Below are positions 32,701-41,751 of a DNA stretch of 49,011 nt, piece after piece (the first letter of the stretch is position 1; each line of letters begins with the position of its first letter). The stretch covers positions 1-49,011 of the forward strand of contig NZ_QENU01000013.1 in the NCBI RefSeq assembly GCF_003096995.1, given 5' to 3'. Source of the DNA: Alitibacter langaaensis DSM 22999 (GTDB lineage: Bacteria > Pseudomonadota > Gammaproteobacteria > Enterobacterales > Pasteurellaceae). A program made the translations under genes and the position numbers. Below the pieces are notes generated by a model. The model did no database searches. It worked only from the letters and a program-made list of their open reading frames with translations, and was not told the DNA's origin.

Positions 32701-33411
32701 CTAAATTTCTTCAATATCAATCACTTGTATATTTTCTGTATCGACAAATTGGAAACGTACATTAAATTCGTACAAATGTACGCCATAAACCCGCGCTGAA
32801 ATTTTGCCTTGCTGATAGGCGGGGCGCGGATCTTGTTGCAACACTTCACAAATAAAGCGTTGAAAGTGCGGTAGAAATTCTTCAATTTTTTTGACCGCAC
32901 TTTGCGCTTTTGGGCTAAAGCCCACTTTCAAATGTGAGGAAGGCTTATCCTGAGCAAAACCAGACTGGGCTGAAGGTTCGCTATCCGCATAGGCGAGATA
33001 AGGTTTTATATCAAAAATCGGTGTGCCATCAACCAAATCAACAGAGCCTAAATGCAATAACACTTTCCCCTGTGAACATTCCACTTTTTTTAATTCAACT
33101 TTAGACAATCCTAGCGGATTTGGGCGATGTGTCGCACGAGAAGCAAATACCCCAACGCGCTGATTTCCGCCTAAACGCGGCGGACGAACGGTCGGCTGCC
33201 ATTTTCCCGTTGGGATTTGATCGAACTGAAAAATTAACCATAAATGGGAAAATTGCTCTAATCCTCGCACCGCTTCAGCAACATTATAAGGCGCAAGCAA
33301 TTCCACAATGCCTGTGCCATCTTGAACTAAATTCGCTTGGCGTGGCACGGAAAATTTTTCTTTATAAGGAGTGTGAATAATTGCAATGGGGGTTAGGCTC
33401 AAATCAGACAT
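32701..33411 (-). CDS. trmO: tRNA t6A37 N6-methyltransferase TrmO
   Basis: TrmO methylates N6-threonylcarbamoyladenosine at position 37 of threonine tRNAs using SAM. The 236-residue protein shows the family stretch [26 protein letters not shown], and [18 protein letters not shown], with [17 protein letters not shown] further on. It is the first gene of a probable four-gene leftward unit. Two USS cores in opposite orientation (near 32864 and 32893) lie in its C-terminal linker and encode [15 protein letters not shown], a likely insertion-tolerant surface segment. Confidence 0.93.
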   Translation of the reverse strand: MSDLSLTPIAIIHTPYKEKFSVPRQANLVQDGTGIVELLAPYNVAEAVRGLEQFSHLWLIFQFDQIPTGKWQPTVRPPRLGGNQRVGVFASRATHRPNPLGLSKVELKKVECSQGKVLLHLGSVDLVDGTPIFDIKPYLAYADSEPSAQSGFAQDKPSSHLKVGFSPKAQSAVKKIEEFLPHFQRFICEVLQQDPRPAYQQGKISARVYGVHLYEFNVRFQFVDTENIQVIDIEEI

Positions 33412-33563
33412 TGTATTTTTTCTATGTTAAAATTCGTGCTTTAATCATACCCGAAACCGCTCTTGAGTGCGCTGACAAATCGCAAAGATTTTGTACGTTG
33501 CGTTGAGTAAAGAGTATCGGGTGGAAAATCATCACAATAATTTCTAATATATCTTGAAAATTT

Positions 33564-34469
33564 ATGGCTAATCCAACTTTTAAAGCGTGGTTTTCAACCG
33601 CTCGTCCCAAAACCTTGCCATTGGCAGTCGCGATTATTTTAACGGGCTCTGCGCTTGCCCAATGGAACGGTAAATTTAACGCCGCGATCACGGTATTATG
33701 TTTGCTCACCGCCACGCTATTACAAATTCTCTCTAATTTTGCCAATGATTATGGCGACCATCAAAAAGGCTCTGATACCGCCGAACGCATTGGCCCGTTG
33801 CGTGGAATCCAGCAAGGCGATTTAACCTTTGCGCAATTGCGAAAAGGGTTAATTACGGCCGTTATCGCCAGTTTTCTATCTGGTGCATCGCTCATTGCCT
33901 TGGCATACGAAAACGTCAATGATCTGATCGCTTTCGGCATATTAGGCGTATTGGCGATTTTGGCGGCAATCACTTATACCGTGGGGAAAAAACCTTATGG
34001 CTATCTCGGGCTTGGCGATATTTCCGTCTTTCTGTTTTTTGGCTTGCTGGCGGTTTGTGGCACTTATTATCTGCAAACGCACAGTCTGAGTGCGGATATT
34101 TTCCTGCCTGCCGCGGCTTGCGGTTTTCTTTCTACGGCTGTTTTAAATATCAATAACTTACGCGATATTGAACAAGACAAGAAAGCAGGAAAAAACACAT
34201 TAATCGTGCGCATTGGTGCGGAAAATGGACGCAAATATCATTGCATTTTATTAGCAAGTGCGGTCATTTGTTACGCTATTTTTGCGATTCAGTACAAACC
34301 ACAACTGCTGTTCATCATCGCTTTAATCGCCGTGCTATTAGCCAAACATGCCCATTTTGTTTATGTGCATAAAGATCCCATCGCATTGCGCCCGATGCTC
34401 GGCAAGATGTCGATGCTCGCACTTTTCAGCACCGCCTTATTTAGTTTAGGCTTGCTAATACTGGCATAA
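33564..34469 (+). CDS. menA: 1,4-dihydroxy-2-naphthoate polyprenyltransferase
   Basis: MenA attaches the polyprenyl chain to DHNA to give demethylmenaquinone, the main anaerobic quinone in this family. It is an integral membrane UbiA-type enzyme of 301 residues with about nine helices. The two Asp-rich prenyl-diphosphate sites are seen as NDYGDHQKGSD (about residues 63-73) and NNLRDIEQDKKAGKNT (about 196-211). It is divergent from trmO and precedes rraA by 44 bp, the same order as in E. coli. Confidence 0.95.
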   Translation: MANPTFKAWFSTARPKTLPLAVAIILTGSALAQWNGKFNAAITVLCLLTATLLQILSNFANDYGDHQKGSDTAERIGPLRGIQQGDLTFAQLRKGLITAVIASFLSGASLIALAYENVNDLIAFGILGVLAILAAITYTVGKKPYGYLGLGDISVFLFFGLLAVCGTYYLQTHSLSADIFLPAAACGFLSTAVLNINNLRDIEQDKKAGKNTLIVRIGAENGRKYHCILLASAVICYAIFAIQYKPQLLFIIALIAVLLAKHAHFVYVHKDPIALRPMLGKMSMLALFSTALFSLGLLILA

Positions 34470-34513
34470 CAGGACTATACTAACCTTAGTCAAATTAACA
34501 AAAGGACTTTCCT

Positions 34514-35014
34514 ATGCGTATTGATACATCTGAACTCTGTGACATTTATCTCGACCAAGTGGATGTGGTGGAGCCTATTTTTTCCAGCTTTGGTGGTATT
34601 AGCACTTTTCATGGCAAAGTGGCCACCGTTAAATGCTTTGAAAACAATGGCTTAATTGAAGAAATCCTTAGTGAAGATGGCACAGGACGCGTACTTGTTG
34701 TCGATGGCGGCGGCGCAGTTCGCCGCGCATTAATTGATGCAGATTTAGCACAACTTGCCGCTGACAATCATTGGGAAGGCATTATTGTTTTCGGCGCCAT
34801 CCGCCAAATTGCCGATCTAGAAAATATTGATATTGGCATCCAAGCTCTTGCCCCAATTCCTGTGGGTGCCGATGAATCAACACAAGGCGAAAGTGATGTC
34901 CCCGTTAATTTCGGCGGCGTCACCTTCTTCCCAGAAGATTATATTTACGCAGATTTAACCGGCATTATTCTTTCTCAAGAAGCCTTGGATCTTGATGAAT
35001 TAAATGAAGAATAA
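34514..35014 (+). CDS. rraA: Regulator of ribonuclease E activity A
   Basis: RraA binds RNase E and inhibits RNA decay; structurally it resembles a methyltransferase or aldolase-like fold without activity. The 166-residue protein contains [23 protein letters not shown] and [15 protein letters not shown], typical of RraA, and ends in an acidic tail (DLDELNEE). AAAGGA precedes the ATG. It follows menA and ends before a strong USS hairpin. Confidence 0.95.
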   Translation: MRIDTSELCDIYLDQVDVVEPIFSSFGGISTFHGKVATVKCFENNGLIEEILSEDGTGRVLVVDGGGAVRRALIDADLAQLAADNHWEGIIVFGAIRQIADLENIDIGIQALAPIPVGADESTQGESDVPVNFGGVTFFPEDYIYADLTGIILSQEALDLDELNEE

Positions 35015-35029
35015 ATAATTTCATAACAT

Positions 35030-35075
35030 AAAAAGTGCGGTCAAAAAATATAAAGAATTTTGACCGCACTTTTTT
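35030..35075. terminator. Inverted USS terminator after rraA
   Basis: aaagtgcggt (35032-35041) and accgcacttt (35063-35072) extend into AAAA/TTTT flanks, giving about 17 paired bases and a T-rich tail. It stands between rraA and the end of the convergent GntP-family gene. Confidence 0.8.
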
Positions 35076-35156
35076 GTTTTTACTAACAGAATTTATCTCT
35101 CCTGATTTTTCTTCATTAAATCAATAAAACCAGAGGATTTGCACTTCCAATTGAGC

Positions 35157-36533
35157 TCATAACAAAATTAACGACAGCACATATACTGTCAACATTCCTA
35201 CAATCCCCATAATAAAGGTCATTGTAGTTTGTGTACGATAACCTTGTTGCGCTGTCATTTTGGTAAAGTTTGTTACTACCCAGAAATAGCTGTCATTAGC
35301 ATGTGAAACACACATTGCACCAGCAGAGATTGCCATTACAACCAATGCAGCAGCAATCTCACTGGTAAAACCTAGCACAGCCATCAAACTTTCTTCACTA
35401 GTAAACATCCCCATAATTGAAGCGGTGGTGATAATCGCTACAGTAGAGCTACCTTGTGCCGTTTTCAAAATCGCTGAAATTACGAATGGGAAGAAAATAC
35501 CGGCCACACTGATCACTTGTGCATTTTGTTTTATAAACTCTACAAAATCCGCTTCTGTAATCACTTTTCCCAATACGCCACCCGCAGCAGTAATAAAGAG
35601 AATTGGGCCTACAATTTTTAAAGTTTCATTAGTTAAATCATTAAATTCAGCTAATTTATTGGTATTCGCAAGCAATAAGATTGCAAAAAATACACCAATT
35701 GCCAATGCTATAATTGGGTTACCTAAAAATTGAATCACCACGCCGAGCGTTCCATCAATTCCGATAATTTTAGCAATAGACCCTAATGCCATAAATACGA
35801 TCGGCATTAAAATCGGCGCAAGGCTTAAAAAGCCACTAGGTAATTGACCGTAATGCTGAATTAATTCGTCATAACCTTGTGCAATCACTGCATCAGCATC
35901 GCCTTCATCAATTTCTACACGTTTACCAATATATTTCGCAAAGAAATAGGTTGCGGTTAAAACAGGAATAGACACAATCGTTCCCATAATAATCACGAGT
36001 AATAAATTGTTGCCAACGCCAACCGCCCCAGCTGCGGCAATTGGCCCCGGTGTTGGAGGAATAAAGACATGTGCGGCATACAACCCACCACTTAAACCAA
36101 CAGCCATACCAACAGGATTTGCTGCAATTTTACGACGTAATGCTTCGCGAATTGGATTCAATACTACAAAACCGCTATCACAAAATACGGGAATACCAAC
36201 TACCCAACCCATAATCAACATTGCAAGTTCAGGGCGTTTTTTGCCGACTGCTTTTACCACAATATCAGCCAGTTTAAATGCCGCACCTGTTTTTTCCAAA
36301 ACCGTACCAATAATTGCACCGAAAATAATCACAATCCCGATACTTTTAAAAGTACTACTGAATCCATCACCAATGATTCCTGGAATTCTAGCTAAATCAA
36401 TGCCAGCGATTAAGGCTAAAGCAAGGGAAATTGACATTAAAGCAAGGAAAGGATGAACTTTTAGTTTGGCGATCATCCATATCATGATGATAATCGCGAT
36501 CACAAAACTAATAATCAAAGACATACCGCTCAT
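35157..36533 (-). CDS. GntP-family gluconate/sugar-acid permease
   Basis: This 458-residue inner-membrane symporter has about 12 helices and the GntP-family motifs IPVFCDSGFVVLNPI (about residues 112-126), HVFIPPTPGPIAAAG (about 155-169) and SHANDSYFWVVTNFT near the C-terminus. The family carries gluconate, glycerate or related acids; the substrate cannot be told from sequence. There is no adjacent kinase gene. AAGGAG lies seven bases before the ATG. A CRP site upstream at a class II distance suggests cAMP control, as fits a secondary carbon source. Confidence 0.9.
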   Translation of the reverse strand: MSGMSLIISFVIAIIIMIWMIAKLKVHPFLALMSISLALALIAGIDLARIPGIIGDGFSSTFKSIGIVIIFGAIIGTVLEKTGAAFKLADIVVKAVGKKRPELAMLIMGWVVGIPVFCDSGFVVLNPIREALRRKIAANPVGMAVGLSGGLYAAHVFIPPTPGPIAAAGAVGVGNNLLLVIIMGTIVSIPVLTATYFFAKYIGKRVEIDEGDADAVIAQGYDELIQHYGQLPSGFLSLAPILMPIVFMALGSIAKIIGIDGTLGVVIQFLGNPIIALAIGVFFAILLLANTNKLAEFNDLTNETLKIVGPILFITAAGGVLGKVITEADFVEFIKQNAQVISVAGIFFPFVISAILKTAQGSSTVAIITTASIMGMFTSEESLMAVLGFTSEIAAALVVMAISAGAMCVSHANDSYFWVVTNFTKMTAQQGYRTQTTMTFIMGIVGMLTVYVLSLILL

Positions 36534-36565
36534 AATAAACTCCTTTTTGAAGAGAATCTAAGCGA

Positions 36566-36571
36566 ATCTTA
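36566..36571 (-). promoter_or_regulatory. Candidate -10 of the GntP-family gene
   Basis: On the minus strand TGC-TAAGAT forms an extended -10, predicting a start near 36559, 26 bases before the ATG. No good -35 is visible, consistent with activation by CRP bound over the -35 region. Confidence 0.5.
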
Positions 36572-36592
36572 GCAGAGATTATCAGAGAAAAA

Positions 36593-36608
36593 TCTGAAGC
36601 TGATCACA
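36593..36608. promoter_or_regulatory. Probable CRP-cAMP site of the GntP-family gene
   Basis: TCTGA-agctga-TCACA matches the consensus core at nine of ten positions, with A/T-rich flanks (AAA before, AAAT after). The centre at 36600.5 is 41.5 bp upstream of the start predicted from the TAAGAT -10, the classical class II position. Confidence 0.65.
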
Positions 36609-36692
36609 AATCATACAAAAGTGCGGTCAGATTTTTCAGAAAAATAATAAACAGTTAGCCAAACTCTTGATTATATTATTGAATAAAAAAAC

Positions 36693-36720
36693 AAAAGGCT
36701 CGGAATTATCCGAGCCTTTT
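36693..36720 (-). terminator. Terminator of the rpsP operon
   Basis: aaaaggctcgga and tccgagcctttt pair perfectly around a short loop, with a T-run in the leftward reading. It lies 18 bp beyond the rplS stop. Confidence 0.9.
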
Positions 36721-36737
36721 TGTGCGCTAATTCTAAA

Positions 36738-37088
36738 TTATGCGCCAAGACGTTCTTTGATACGTGCAGATTTACCTGAACGTTCACGTAAGTAGTAAAG
36801 TTTCGCTTTACGAACTGCACCTTTACGTTTTACTGCGATGCTGTCAATTGCTGGTGAGTGAGTTTGGAATACACGCTCAACACCAGTACCGTTAGACACT
36901 TTACGCAATGTGAATGCGCTGTGTAAACCACGGTTACGGATTGCGATAACGACGCCTTCAAATGCTTGTAAACGTCTTTTAGAACCTTCTACTACCCATA
37001 CTTTAACTTCTAATGTGTCACCTGGGCGGAAGCTAGGTACGTTTTGTTTTAATTGTTCATCTTCGAGTTGTTTAATGATGTTGCTCAT
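36738..37088 (-). CDS. rplS: 50S ribosomal protein L19
   Basis: L19 sits at the 30S-50S interface of the ribosome. The 116-residue protein carries [39 protein letters not shown] and the C-terminal [19 protein letters not shown], all typical of L19. It is the last gene of rpsP-rimM-trmD-rplS, 35 bp after trmD, and ends at a strong terminator. Confidence 0.98.
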   Translation of the reverse strand: MSNIIKQLEDEQLKQNVPSFRPGDTLEVKVWVVEGSKRRLQAFEGVVIAIRNRGLHSAFTLRKVSNGTGVERVFQTHSPAIDSIAVKRKGAVRKAKLYYLRERSGKSARIKERLGA

Positions 37089-37123
37089 TTTTAAACCTTC
37101 ATAAATTAACTAGTATTAACTGA

Positions 37124-37861
37124 TTATGCTGTTTCAGATTTTATCTGGGCGAGCATTTTCCTTTGTTCGTCAGTCAGAGCTAGTTCTTCCAGTAGCTCAG
37201 GGCGTCGTAACCACGTTCGTTGTAGCGATTGTTTTAATCGCCATTTACGAATTTCTTCGTGATTGCCCGACATCAGCACAGGAGGTACAGCCAAACCGTC
37301 TAACACTTCAGGGCGGGTATAATGCGGGCAATCTAATAATCCCTCGGCAAAAGAATCTTCTTCTGCGGAGGCTTGCTTGCCTAACACGCCAGGGATAAAA
37401 CGTGCAACAGCATCAATTAATGTCATTGCAGGCAATTCCCCACCCGTTAGAACGTAATCCCCAATTGACCATTCTTCATCAATTTCAGTTTGAATCAATC
37501 GTTCATCAATGCCTTCGTAACGCCCACACACTAAAATCATTTTGTCATTTAGTGCCAGCTCTTTTACACCAGCTTGTTCTAGCTTACGTCCCTGCGGCGA
37601 AAGATAAATGACTTTCGCCCCCTCTCCTATTTCCGCTTTGGCATGAGAAATGGCATCACGCAAAGGTTGCACCATCATCAGCATACCTGGGCCACCGCCA
37701 TAAGGGCGGTCATCTACGGTTTTATGTTTATCGTGAGTATAATCACGCGGATTATAACAACACACATCAAGGAGATGTTGTTTAACAGCTCGTCCTGTAA
37801 CCCCAAATTCGGTGATTGCTTTAAACATTTCAGGAAACAGGGTGACGATCCCTAACTTCAT
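37124..37861 (-). CDS. trmD: tRNA (guanine-N1)-methyltransferase
   Basis: TrmD makes m1G37 in tRNAs and prevents frameshifting. The 245-residue SPOUT enzyme shows the N-terminus [18 protein letters not shown], the knot SAM site [18 protein letters not shown] and the conserved [19 protein letters not shown] (about residues 131-149). It has its usual place between rimM and rplS. Confidence 0.98.
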   Translation of the reverse strand: MKLGIVTLFPEMFKAITEFGVTGRAVKQHLLDVCCYNPRDYTHDKHKTVDDRPYGGGPGMLMMVQPLRDAISHAKAEIGEGAKVIYLSPQGRKLEQAGVKELALNDKMILVCGRYEGIDERLIQTEIDEEWSIGDYVLTGGELPAMTLIDAVARFIPGVLGKQASAEEDSFAEGLLDCPHYTRPEVLDGLAVPPVLMSGNHEEIRKWRLKQSLQRTWLRRPELLEELALTDEQRKMLAQIKSETA

Positions 37862-37910
37862 AATTTTAAATCCAAAATGTTAAGACCAAAGCGCAACCGC
37901 ATACCTGAGA

Positions 37911-38438
37911 TTAGAAACCAGCGTCCCAATCCACTTCAATCGTCTTTGTGGTGAGATCTACTCTTTTAACTACTTGTTCGTACAAGAACGGAATTAAACG
38001 TTCTTGTTTGCCAAAAGCATCTTTCGCGTTTGCACGCACGACTAACACATCATTAGATCCCGTTTCCATCATTTCTGCAACTGTCCCCATGGTATAACCT
38101 TGTAAGTTCACCACTTGGCAGCCAATTAAATCATGCCAATAATAATCGCCCTCTTCCAATTCAGGAAAAACGGACAAATCCACGCCAATTTCAACATTCG
38201 CAAGGGTTTGTGCCAATTCGCGATCATTAACATTTTTCAACTTGACGATCAGTTCGTGATTATGATGTTTCCAACTTTCTAATTCTGTGGGCTGCCATTG
38301 TCCTTTAATTTTTAAGAACCATGGCTGATAATCAAAAATGCTTTCCGCGTATTCTGTTGATGAATAAATACGCAACCAACCACGAATACCATATGTGGAG
38401 CCTAATTTTCCGACTACTTCAATGCGTTGTTGTTCCAT
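37911..38438 (-). CDS. rimM: 16S rRNA processing protein RimM
   Basis: RimM assists maturation of the 30S head and binds S19. The 175-residue protein has the RimM N-terminal barrel ([19 protein letters not shown]) and a PRC-barrel C-terminus ([20 protein letters not shown]). I take the ATG at 38438: a GTG three codons earlier overlaps the ribosome site AGGTGA, which is correctly spaced for this ATG. It follows rpsP by 34 bp. Confidence 0.96.
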   Translation of the reverse strand: MEQQRIEVVGKLGSTYGIRGWLRIYSSTEYAESIFDYQPWFLKIKGQWQPTELESWKHHNHELIVKLKNVNDRELAQTLANVEIGVDLSVFPELEEGDYYWHDLIGCQVVNLQGYTMGTVAEMMETGSNDVLVVRANAKDAFGKQERLIPFLYEQVVKRVDLTTKTIEVDWDAGF

Positions 38439-38472
38439 ATTATTCACCTATAAATCGTTTAAATTAGGGAAA

Positions 38473-38718
38473 TTATGCTTTTTGTGCTTCTTTCACTAAT
38501 GTTGAAACGCGATCTGATAAAGATGCGCCTTGACCAACCCAGTGGTTAACGCGTTCTAAATTGATGCGTAAACGCTCAGCATTACCTGCTGCTAATGGGT
38601 TGAAAAAGCCAACGCGTTCGATGAAACGACCGTCACGTGGTGCACGGCTGTCAGCAACAACGATTTGATAGAATGGGCGTTTTTTAGCTCCGCCACGAGA
38701 TAAACGAATGGTTACCAT
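38473..38718 (-). CDS. rpsP: 30S ribosomal protein S16
   Basis: S16 is a small subunit body protein. The 81 residues include [38 protein letters not shown] and the typical C-terminus. It is the first gene of the rpsP operon, with a leader of roughly 90 bases that includes a small hairpin. Confidence 0.98.
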   Translation of the reverse strand: MVTIRLSRGGAKKRPFYQIVVADSRAPRDGRFIERVGFFNPLAAGNAERLRINLERVNHWVGQGASLSDRVSTLVKEAQKA

Positions 38719-38752
38719 AACCTTCCTCTAAGTATTTAATAATAAAAGAAAA

Positions 38753-38771
38753 CCTGCATTATCGGTGCAGG
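38753..38771 (-). other. Hairpin with U-rich tail in the rpsP leader
   Basis: In leftward reading CCTGCA pairs with TGCAGG around a seven-base loop and is followed by TTTTCTTTTATT, resembling a weak intrinsic terminator within the 5' leader. It could be an attenuator or an autoregulatory element. Confidence 0.4.
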
Positions 38772-38806
38772 AATGCTTACTTTTTTCTCTGTATATATAG
38801 ACAAAA

Positions 38807-38834
38807 AGCCCGAGAATTATACATTTATCGGGCT
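38807..38834 (-). terminator. Terminator after the glycosyltransferase gene, overlapping the rpsP promoter
   Basis: In leftward reading AGCCCGA and TCGGGCT pair around a 14-base loop and are followed by TTTTTGT. The loop contains the TATAAT of the rpsP promoter. Confidence 0.7.
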
Positions 38835-38843
38835 AAAAATCAA
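38816..38843 (-). promoter_or_regulatory. rpsP operon promoter
   Basis: On the minus strand TTGATT (38843-38838) and TATAAT (38821-38816) are separated by 16 bp. A GC-rich discriminator (CTCGGGC) follows the -10, as in stringently controlled ribosomal promoters. The start is predicted near 38809. Confidence 0.7.
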
Positions 38844-38959
38844 GTTTTATCTGTTGGTTTAAGCGAGCAGACCGCAAACAAAGTGCGGTCAAATTTCACC
38901 TAATTTTTTAATAAAAAAACGGTATTGCGCTTGTTGAACATTTCATCACGGCAAACGCA

Positions 38960-40534
38960 TTATTCATCGTTTTTATGGATTTCCGCCACCCCATTTTCTG
39001 CTCGGATAATCCCGTTTTTCATGGCATTTTCTAGCAAGCGATCATTTTCGGGCAATGATGCACGTTCGGCTTCATTGTGCCACAAATGATAAGCAATGGC
39101 AGCGAATTTAATGGTTGCAATTTTGCCACCATTATTGAAAAAGCGCGCCACAAATTCGCTGTCTTCCCTGCCCCAGCCGACAAATGCATTATTAAAACCG
39201 TTAATCGCTAAAGCATCTTCACGGAAAAATGCCATATTGCAGCCACGGATATTTTTGTAGGCATAACGTTTTTCTTTGTTCAACAAGAAATGGGCAAGAA
39301 GCGGACAATGAATAGCCGAAAAACGTTTTTCAAAGCGTTTTTCCAAGCCTTTTTCATACCATTTCAATGGGCGATAACGATCAAGTGCGGTCAATAATTC
39401 CGCAGTTTTTTGTTCTGGCAACACAATGCGCCCACCTTGAATATAAACGCCACGTTTCGCCGCTTTTTTGTGATCCGCAATAAATTCAGGGTGCATGACC
39501 ATATCGCCGTCAATAATCACAATATAATCACTGGTCGCCATAGCCAACGCACGATTACGGGATTCCGCTAAACGAAAGCCGTCATCAGGTTGCCATGCGT
39601 GTTTTACTGGCACGGGGCAACGTGCGCTAAAGGCGTCAATCACCGCTTTGGTTTCATCGGTTGAGCCGTCATCTGCCACAATCACTTCATCTGGTAATAC
39701 ACGCTGTGCAAGCACTGAATTCAACACCAATTGCAAGGCATCAGGGCGATTGTATGTGGTGATAATTAATGAAGTGGTTAGCGCTTGGTTTGCCTCGGCT
39801 AATTTTACATATTTATAATAAGCGCCACTGGCATTGGCGAAACTAATCACAAAACCATCCGTCCCCGAGAGAAATCCACGTTTTAGAATATAATTTTTGA
39901 AAAATGCCGAGATACCATGCCCAATGGCAGCGCCAATAGACGCCCGTTTACGGAATTTTTGTTGCTCGGCAAACAGGCTGGTGTATTGCTGCATTTTATT
40001 GATTAAACCGACCGCACTATCGAAGGAATAATGATTAAACGTGTGCGTCAATTTCACTAATTCCACATGTTTGGGCATTTCCAAGCCTTCATGCACTTGT
40101 TTATCATTAAAATTCACTTGTGTGCGATGATATAAACGTTTCACATAATCTGGATACCAACCACAGGTTTTAATCGGCTTGCCACGATAATGATTAATGC
40201 GCGAAATCGCATACACTTTGTTAATATCAGCAAAATCTAACTGGCTGATTTCTTCCACCAAATCAGCGGGAAACACTTCATCGCTGTCGATATTAATAAT
40301 CCAATCATTGCGCGCAAAGCTCGCCGCTAAATTTTTCATCGGCCCGAAGCCATTAAATTCATGAAAATGAATGCGGACATTCTCAAATTGCTCGGCAATC
40401 GCCAACGTGCTATCCGTTGAGCCATTGTCTAATAAAATAATTTCATCGAACCTATCCAACGTGGCTAATACTTTGTGCAGATATTTTTCTGCATTTTTCA
40501 CTAACATGGTGACAGAAACAGGAATTTTGCTCAT
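38960..40534 (-). CDS. Two-domain family 2 glycosyltransferase, LgtF-like N-terminal half
   Basis: The 524-residue protein joins two GT-A folds. Residues 1 to about 250 resemble LgtF/WaaE-type glucosyltransferases of LPS core assembly, with VTMLVKNAEKYLHKVL, LLDNGSTD and the metal-binding DSD at 83-85. Residues about 255-510 form a second GT2 domain with LIITTYNRPDALQLVL, VADDGSTD, an IDGDMVMHP metal site, and the C-terminal galactosyltransferase-type stretch GWGREDSEFVARFF. Both active-site sets look intact, so it may add two sugars to lipooligosaccharide. It stands alone between rpsP and the M48 protease gene, outside any sugar cluster. Confidence 0.85.
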   Translation of the reverse strand: MSKIPVSVTMLVKNAEKYLHKVLATLDRFDEIILLDNGSTDSTLAIAEQFENVRIHFHEFNGFGPMKNLAASFARNDWIINIDSDEVFPADLVEEISQLDFADINKVYAISRINHYRGKPIKTCGWYPDYVKRLYHRTQVNFNDKQVHEGLEMPKHVELVKLTHTFNHYSFDSAVGLINKMQQYTSLFAEQQKFRKRASIGAAIGHGISAFFKNYILKRGFLSGTDGFVISFANASGAYYKYVKLAEANQALTTSLIITTYNRPDALQLVLNSVLAQRVLPDEVIVADDGSTDETKAVIDAFSARCPVPVKHAWQPDDGFRLAESRNRALAMATSDYIVIIDGDMVMHPEFIADHKKAAKRGVYIQGGRIVLPEQKTAELLTALDRYRPLKWYEKGLEKRFEKRFSAIHCPLLAHFLLNKEKRYAYKNIRGCNMAFFREDALAINGFNNAFVGWGREDSEFVARFFNNGGKIATIKFAAIAYHLWHNEAERASLPENDRLLENAMKNGIIRAENGVAEIHKNDE

Positions 40535-40653
40535 AATTTTCTCTATAAAGTGCGGTCACAAAATCAGCTTTTGTGAATGAATTGTGGTGCTTTTGACAAC
40601 ATAAATTTACGCTATTCTAACCGCACTTTCTAGCAAAACCAACTAATTGGCAT

Positions 40654-40659
40654 TATAAT
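40654..40659 (+). promoter_or_regulatory. Candidate -10 of the M48 protease gene
   Basis: TATAAT lies 41 bp before the ATG. The -35 is poor. A TTGACA at 40592-40597 is too far upstream for this -10. Confidence 0.35.
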
Positions 40660-40699
40660 CCGCCCATTGAATGCAGATTTTGTTACAAGGGGAATCTCA

Positions 40700-41455
40700 A
40701 TGAAAATAACAAATAAACTGACCGCACTTTTGTTTGTTGCGCTGCTAGTGGGCTGTGTGTCTAGCGCAGAAGTGAACCAACAAGCGGAAAACAACTACGC
40801 CACCATGGTGAAAAAGGCGCAAGATAGCCATCTGATTGACAATAGTTCGCCTACCGCGAAACGTATTCAAAACGTCTTCCGCATTATGGTGCCTTATGCG
40901 GATAAAGAAAACCAAACAGGGCAAAAATTCAATTGGCGTTTAACCGTGGTCAAAAGCCAAGAACTCAATGCGTGGGCAATGGCTGGCGGAAAAATGATGT
41001 TCTACACAGGTTTAGTGGATAAATTACACTTAACCGATGATGAAATTGCGGTAGTCATGGGGCATGAAATGGCGCATGCGTTGCAAGAACACAGCAAATC
41101 GGCACAAAACTTAGGCACGATGACCACGATTATTGGCGGAATTGCCGATGTGGCGGCATCAGTTGCATTGGGGGCTGACACAGGGGGCTTATTCCGCACT
41201 GGTATGGCGCTCGGCGTGGATATGCCTTATAGCCGCGGCAATGAAACAGAAGCCGACGAAGTGGGTTTAATACTGATGGCAAAAGCAGGATTCAACCCGC
41301 AAGCTGCGCCTAATTTATGGAAAAAAATGCAAGCTGCGTCAGGTTCTGGCGGTGGCGGTTTACTCTCCACTCACCCAAGTGATGAATCACGCCAAGCCAA
41401 TTTACAACGCTTATTGCCGGAAGCAATGAAATATTACAAACCAAGAAAAGCATAA
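40700..41455 (+). CDS. M48-family zinc metalloprotease lipoprotein (LoiP/YcaL type)
   Basis: This is a periplasmic, probably outer-membrane-attached protease for quality control of envelope proteins. The start at 40700 (251 aa) follows AAGGGGAA and opens a lipoprotein signal MKITNKLTALLFVALLVGC with acyl-accepting C19. The zinc site is GHEMAH (HExxH near residue 121), with the third ligand in SRGNETEADEVGL (about 176-188). A Gly/Ser-rich stretch and LSTHPSDESRQANL are family features. A USS encodes the hydrophobic core of the signal. The nearest E. coli relatives are LoiP and YcaL. Confidence 0.88.
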   Translation: MKITNKLTALLFVALLVGCVSSAEVNQQAENNYATMVKKAQDSHLIDNSSPTAKRIQNVFRIMVPYADKENQTGQKFNWRLTVVKSQELNAWAMAGGKMMFYTGLVDKLHLTDDEIAVVMGHEMAHALQEHSKSAQNLGTMTTIIGGIADVAASVALGADTGGLFRTGMALGVDMPYSRGNETEADEVGLILMAKAGFNPQAAPNLWKKMQAASGSGGGGLLSTHPSDESRQANLQRLLPEAMKYYKPRKA

Positions 41456-41470
41456 TTTACCGCTTAAAAG

Positions 41471-41495
41471 GAAGAACAATATTGTTCTTCTTTTT
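41471..41495 (+). terminator. Terminator after the M48 protease gene
   Basis: gaagaacaat and attgttcttc form a perfect 20-bp palindrome followed by TTTTT, 15 bp after the stop codon. Confidence 0.85.
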
Positions 41496-41574
41496 ATTTT
41501 CCCATTTATTGTTTGCCCACGGATAAAAAAAATAGTGTAGAATTTTATCACATTGCGCTATTTAGGAATTTATT

Positions 41575-41742
41575 ATGAAAAAAATCATTTCTCTTTCAAT
41601 TTTGACCGCACTTTTGAGCCTATTAACCGCTTGTGGCGTCAAAGGCCCTCTTTATTTCCCAGCAGAAGAGCCACAGCAAAACCAACAATCTCAGCAACCA
41701 ATACAAAATCAACAAACGCAAAATCAAACACAGCAAAAATAG
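41575..41742 (+). CDS. lptM: LptM, small LPS-translocon lipoprotein
   Basis: This short gene encodes a 55-residue lipoprotein starting MKKIISLSILTALLSLLTAC, with lipobox LTAC and acyl-accepting C20, followed by GVKGPLYFP, the signature of the LptM (YifL/LppL) family that aids disulfide maturation of LptD in the LPS translocon. The C-terminal part is almost wholly Gln/Asn (EEPQQNQQSQQPIQNQQ onward). TTAGGAA lies seven bases upstream of the ATG. It is nine bases before lysA, a linkage common in Haemophilus relatives. A USS (gaccgcactttt) encodes TALL of the signal. Confidence 0.88.
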   Translation: MKKIISLSILTALLSLLTACGVKGPLYFPAEEPQQNQQSQQPIQNQQTQNQTQQK

Positions 41743-41751
41743 GATTTACCC

